64,000 nt of DNA, taken from the NCBI RefSeq assembly GCF_030764225.1, contig NZ_JASAXH010000010.1; one strand, written 5' to 3'. The first letter of the stretch is position 1, and each line of letters starts with the position of its first letter. This document shows positions 60,557 to 64,000 of this stretch, piece by piece. Source of the DNA: Phocoenobacter atlanticus (GTDB taxonomy: Bacteria; Pseudomonadota; Gammaproteobacteria; Enterobacterales; Pasteurellaceae). The translations under genes were made by a program, and so were the position numbers. The notes under the pieces are model-generated. The model did not search any database, had not been told where the DNA came from, and saw nothing but the letters and a program-made list of their open reading frames with translations.

Positions 60557-61450
60557 CTAACTTTCTCTATTAACAATAAAATCAGCTAACGCCTTTAATT
60601 CCGAGGTATCAAAAGGAAGTTTATCTAACGCATTTACCCCTTGTTGATAAAGACTTTGAGCTTTAGCCTTTGCGCCATCTAAGCCTAATAATTTGGGATA
60701 GGTACTTTTATTTAACGACTCATCAGCACCAACTGTTTTTCCGATTTTATCGGTATCACCAATAATATCTAAAATATCATCTTGAACCTGAAAAGCTAAA
60801 CCTATCGCCTTAGCATAGTCAATTAATGATTGCTTAATTTGTGGGTCATTAGCATACTCAGACACATTTAATCCCATTAAAATCGATGCCTCAATTAATG
60901 CCCCTGTTTTATTACGATGAATATATTTTAACGCTTCAATCTCTACACTTTTATTTTCTGCCAACAAATCCAAACTTTGCCCTAAACACATTCCTTTGGC
61001 ACCTGCTGAATGAGATAAAATCTGAACTTGTGCCACCTTTTGTGATGCGGTGAGATGTGGATCTTGAGTAATCAACTCAAAAGCAAAACTTTGAAGTGCA
61101 TCTCCGGCTAAAATTGCTGTCGCATTATCAAAAGCGATATGACAGGTTGCTTGCCCTCTTCTTAATTCATCATTATCCATTGCAGGTAAATCATCGTGAA
61201 CTAAGGAATAGGCGTGAATAGCTTCTATCGCTGCTGCACTATGATCTAGCTTCTCTAATGACACTCCCAATAATTTACCTGTGGTATAAACTAAAAAGGG
61301 ACGAATACGCTTGCCACCGAGTAATACCGCATAACTCATTGCTTCACCAAGAGGCGACTGCTCGTTTTTATAAATACTTAACTGTTTATCTAAAAACTGG
61401 TTTACTCGTTGTTGCTTTTCAATTAAATCTAAAGAAAGAGAATATTGCAT
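60557..61450 (-). CDS. ispA: (2E,6E)-farnesyl diphosphate synthase
   Basis: IspA condenses IPP with DMAPP and GPP to FPP. The 297-residue protein has the first aspartate-rich motif DDLPAMDND (DDxxxxD) and the second QDDILDIIGD, with GKRIRPFLVY near the N-terminus and GKTVGAD. It follows xseB with a 12-bp gap and forms the standard xseB-ispA pair; dxs, which usually follows, is not present. Confidence 0.95.
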   Translation of the reverse strand: MQYSLSLDLIEKQQRVNQFLDKQLSIYKNEQSPLGEAMSYAVLLGGKRIRPFLVYTTGKLLGVSLEKLDHSAAAIEAIHAYSLVHDDLPAMDNDELRRGQATCHIAFDNATAILAGDALQSFAFELITQDPHLTASQKVAQVQILSHSAGAKGMCLGQSLDLLAENKSVEIEALKYIHRNKTGALIEASILMGLNVSEYANDPQIKQSLIDYAKAIGLAFQVQDDILDIIGDTDKIGKTVGADESLNKSTYPKLLGLDGAKAKAQSLYQQGVNALDKLPFDTSELKALADFIVNRES

Positions 61451-61462
61451 CGTTCATCCATA

Positions 61463-61687
61463 TTATTGATAGTCTGATAATTCACTATGTTCATCTTTTT
61501 GCAGTAAAATTTGAATACGTTGCTCTGCTTTTTGTAAATGCTCCTGCCCTTTTTTAACCAGTTTCACTGCAGTTTCAAATTCACTTAATGCTTCTTCAAG
61601 AGGTAAATCCCCTGCTTCTAAATGGGTCACAATATCCTCTAATTGCTTTAGGGTTGTTTCAAAATCTTGTTGTGGTTTCTTTGCCAT
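61463..61687 (-). CDS. xseB: Exodeoxyribonuclease VII small subunit
   Basis: XseB partners XseA in single-strand DNA degradation. The 74-residue helical protein reads FETTLKQLEDIVTHLEAGDLPLEEALSEFE and then KLVKKGQEHLQKAEQRI, the standard family pattern. It starts 12 bp upstream of ispA in the same transcript. Confidence 0.95.
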   Translation of the reverse strand: MAKKPQQDFETTLKQLEDIVTHLEAGDLPLEEALSEFETAVKLVKKGQEHLQKAEQRIQILLQKDEHSELSDYQ

Positions 61688-61719
61688 CTTTACTACCTAT
61701 TTTGATAAATTTATTTGCT

Positions 61720-61750
61720 AGCGGTTATTTTACTTGAGAAATTTGCAAAT
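61720..61750 (+). repeat. DNA uptake word
   Basis: AGCGGTTATTTTACTTGAG (61720-61738), then AAATTTGCAAAT. Confidence 0.65.
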
Positions 61751-61772
61751 GTGGATTTTTTATTGGGTTAAT

Positions 61773-62219
61773 TTAAGAAAAACTGGTTTCAATATCTAAA
61801 AATTGATTACTCACAATTGCTGATTTTATAATAGAGGTATTGGTCATCGCAATTTGTGAAATGGGTGATAAACAATCGTCCAGCTCTGTTACTGATTTAA
61901 TTAGCAGTTGGCAAATAAAAGCATCATCTCCCGTCACTTTATAGCACCAACTGATATTATTCATCTCTTGAATTAAAGCTTCAACCCGTTGTAAATAACT
62001 CGGCAGTGGTCTAATACGGACAATAGCAGATAGATTATACCCCAACGACTGCCAATCTATCACTGTTGTATAATTTTGAATAGTACCGTTAGATTCCAAC
62101 TTTTTGACACGTTCCGCACAAGTCGGTTGTGAGAGATGTATTTTTTGACTGATTTCTTTCACTGTTATACGTGCATTGTCGTGTAATAATCTTAAAATTT
62201 TAATATCATAATTATCCAT
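61773..62219 (-). CDS. Lrp/AsnC-family transcriptional regulator
   Basis: The 148-residue protein has the N-terminal HTH (MDNYDIKILRLLHDNARITVKEISQ, LSQPTCAERVKKLE). The C-terminal RAM ligand domain (YNLSAIVRIRP, WCYKVTGDDAFICQLLI) follows. It is divergent from the EamA-type transporter, the typical layout for an amino-acid-responsive regulator of an exporter. Confidence 0.92.
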   Translation of the reverse strand: MDNYDIKILRLLHDNARITVKEISQKIHLSQPTCAERVKKLESNGTIQNYTTVIDWQSLGYNLSAIVRIRPLPSYLQRVEALIQEMNNISWCYKVTGDDAFICQLLIKSVTELDDCLSPISQIAMTNTSIIKSAIVSNQFLDIETSFS

Positions 62220-62403
62220 TGTTATACCCTACCTTATTCGTATTTCTTTTTATTATCCCATAAAATTTATTTAATAAATACAAATGCACAAATTTTATTA
62301 TAAAAAAAGGATTTTAACTCTAATTATGTAATTTATTGTATTCATATCTTTGTGTCTCCTGTTTATACTAATTTCTACTATTTTTTACACAATTGGAGAT
62401 ACA

Positions 62404-63327
62404 ATGCAAGAATTAACCTATATAAAAAAACAACAACGTGGCTTAATCGAAATGCTACTTGCAATGATCATCTGTGGGACAATTGGTCTGACCGTCGTGT
62501 TATCAGGAGAAGAAGCGTCAAATTTGATTTTTTTCCGTTGCTTATTTGGTTCATTGGTCTTAGGTTTTATCTGTTTTTACAAAGGATTATTTCAATCGAC
62601 CACATATACTAAAGTCTTTTGGGTTTCATCCTTAATCGGAGGGATTGCACTACAATTAAATTGGTATCTGCTATTTTCAGCTTATAACAATGCCTCCATC
62701 GGTGTAGCCACAACGGTTTATAATACCCAACCTTTTATGATGGTCTTTATTTGTACATTACTCTTTAAAGAAAAAATCACCAAATCTATCCTATTTTGGT
62801 TATTAGTTTCTTTTATTGGGTTATATCTTATATCGTCAACTAAAGTGGGAGTAATTGAGACTTATGATGTTTATATTGTAGGGATTTTACAAGCTTTAGG
62901 TGCAGCTACGTTATATGCAGTTGCCTCTGTTTCGGCTAAATATTTAGTTGGATTTTCGCCAATACTAATTGCATTCTTTCAAATGGCATTAGGCATCCTT
63001 GTCTTTTTTCCCTTTGCAAAATTTGAGATTTTTTCCACTTCAAATTTTCAAGAAATAACGGCAACTATCACACTCGGTGTGGTACACACAGGTTTGATGT
63101 ATATTTTGCTATACGGTGCAATACAAAAATTAGAGGCATACAAAGTGGCTTCACTCTCTTTCTTATACCCTGTATTAGCCTTGTTAATTGATAGATTTTA
63201 TTTTGATGTGCATTTAGTGGTCGTACAAGTTGTGGGTATTTTATTAATATTTTTAGGTGCAGCAGGGATTAATTTACGAGGTTTTATTGATACTTTTTTG
63301 AAAGATCAGAGTAAGAGCCGTTCTTGA
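62404..63327 (+). CDS. EamA/DMT-family transporter
   Basis: The 307-residue protein has about ten hydrophobic helices in two EamA repeats, with the FFRCLFGSLVLGF and VATTVYNTQPFMMVFICTLLFKEKI segments in the first half. The second has IAFFQMALGILVFFPFAKF and VASLSFLYPVLALLIDRFYF. GGAG (62395-62398) 5 bp before ATG 62404 fixes the start; the longer frame begins inside the upstream AT-rich region. Likely an amino-acid or metabolite exporter controlled by the neighbouring Lrp-type protein. Confidence 0.9.
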   Translation: MQELTYIKKQQRGLIEMLLAMIICGTIGLTVVLSGEEASNLIFFRCLFGSLVLGFICFYKGLFQSTTYTKVFWVSSLIGGIALQLNWYLLFSAYNNASIGVATTVYNTQPFMMVFICTLLFKEKITKSILFWLLVSFIGLYLISSTKVGVIETYDVYIVGILQALGAATLYAVASVSAKYLVGFSPILIAFFQMALGILVFFPFAKFEIFSTSNFQEITATITLGVVHTGLMYILLYGAIQKLEAYKVASLSFLYPVLALLIDRFYFDVHLVVVQVVGILLIFLGAAGINLRGFIDTFLKDQSKSRS

Positions 63328-63335
63328 AGCTTGTT

Positions 63336-63446
63336 ACCCCCCCCTCCTAACCTCCCCCCGCAAGCGGAGGGAGGAATATTGTATAACCATAATATGAACT
63401 AAAAATTCCCTCCTCCGCTTGCGGGGGAGGGTTAGGGAGGGGGGGA
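63336..63446. repeat. Large GC-rich inverted repeat
   Basis: Two arms of about 40 bp face each other: C-rich CCCCCCTCCTAACCTCCC and GCAAGCGGAGGGAGG (63336-63375), then TCCCTCCTCCGCTTGCGGGG and GAGGGTTAGGGAGG (63405-63446), around an AT-rich centre of about 30 bp. Each arm has its own palindrome CCGCAAGCGG or CCGCTTGCGG. A single copy of the arm is at 39325. It may be a transcript hairpin between eamA and yccA, or a mobile miniature element. Confidence 0.8.
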
Positions 63447-63555
63447 TTTGCGGTATCCCTGTTTAAATAACTAAATTGCCTCGTATTTTATTGACTTTTT
63501 ACTCAATTATCGTTAACTTAACGCTAAATTTAATGTTGTAACTCAAGGAGATTTT

Positions 63556-64000
63556 ATGCAACAAAATCGTATTGTCACTAATACAAGAGAACAATCTGTT
63601 TTAAGTACGAATAAGGTTCTACGCAACACTTACTTTTTACTCTCATTAACCCTTGCATTCTCAGCAGCAATGGCATTTGTAGCAATGGTAACCAATGCTC
63701 CAATAATGTCCCCTTGGATCTTATTAATTGGTTTTTATGGTCTACTTTTCTTAACCAATGCAACCGCTCGTAGTGGATTTGGAATTGTGAGTGTTTTTGC
63801 CTTAACAGGTTTTATGGGTTATACACTGGGTCCAATTATCAATATCTATTTAGGAGCAGGATTAGGTGACGTTGTCACACTTTCCTTCGCAGGAACTGCT
63901 GGTGTATTCTTAGCATGTTCAGGCTATGTATTAACCACTAAAAAAGATATGTCTTTCCTTTCAGGAATGATGTTTTCGCTCTTTATTGTGTTAATTATTG
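63556..64000 (+). CDS. yccA: YccA, Bax inhibitor-1 family membrane protein (start only)
   Basis: The frame is open from ATG 63556 to the right edge (148 codons shown). It begins QQNRIVTNTREQSVLSTNKV, then LRNTYFLLSLTLAFSAAMAF, FYGLLFLTNATARSG and GFMGYTLGPIINIYL, all matching YccA, a modulator and substrate of the FtsH protease. AAGGAG at 63545-63550 gives the start. The C-terminal part lies outside the window. Confidence 0.9.
   Translation, partial: MQQNRIVTNTREQSVLSTNKVLRNTYFLLSLTLAFSAAMAFVAMVTNAPIMSPWILLIGFYGLLFLTNATARSGFGIVSVFALTGFMGYTLGPIINIYLGAGLGDVVTLSFAGTAGVFLACSGYVLTTKKDMSFLSGMMFSLFIVLII

Overview
The window is a contiguous stretch of an AT-rich gammaproteobacterial chromosome, almost certainly from the family Pasteurellaceae. 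Three things support this. Many core proteins closely resemble Haemophilus/Actinobacillus proteins (Can, MurQ, RlmA, Gpt-Gmk, YccA). The metY-rimP-nusA-infB-rbfA-truB order is the enteric/Pasteurellaceae one. Copies of the Actinobacillus-clade DNA uptake word ACAAGCGGT are scattered through the intergenic regions, usually with an AAATTTGCAAA tail. A full leucine operon, gltA-icd-acnB and ptsG separate it from H. influenzae. The species is not resolved.

Layout. 0-10 kb: end of an unknown gene, mltA, can, and leuLABCD. The leucine operon has a readable attenuator and is split between leuB and leuC by about 2.7 kb of small unrecognised, immunity-like genes. 10-18.2 kb: two type I-F-like CRISPR arrays (23 and 15 repeats, the last ones degenerate) with nearly identical 136-bp leaders flank gltA/icd/acnB; no cas gene lies in the window. 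18.2-22 kb: membrane and unknown accessory genes, including an unrecognised 421-aa protein. 22-28 kb: aroA, then an exporter-fold ABC pair plus methyltransferase with a possible Fur site. 28-37 kb: tsaB, aroG, truB, rbfA, infB, nusA, rimP, initiator tRNA and rlmA. 37-41.4 kb: immunity-type genes, one intact IS5-family element and a decayed eamA. 41.4-51 kb: LysR regulator, dapB, three envelope/secreted proteins of unknown role, murQ and anmK with a frameshifted BRO-type phage gene between them. 51-58 kb: dps, ptsG, then a second run of immunity-type genes (two NTF2-like paralogues, SUKH, DUF4952-like) and a WG-repeat protein. 58-64 kb: gpt, gmk, a glycosyltransferase, xseB-ispA, an Lrp/EamA pair and the start of yccA.

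Working together: leuABCD makes leucine under leader-peptide attenuation. gltA-acnB-icd form the citrate-to-2-oxoglutarate segment. The metY operon supplies initiator tRNA and translation/transcription factors. murQ and anmK recycle peptidoglycan sugars. Accessory DNA (immunity-like genes without toxins, CRISPR arrays, an IS, a phage relic and at least three families of short intergenic repeats) sits between these blocks. The uptake words often lie in the gaps beside the immunity-like genes, which suggests that natural transformation helped to move them.
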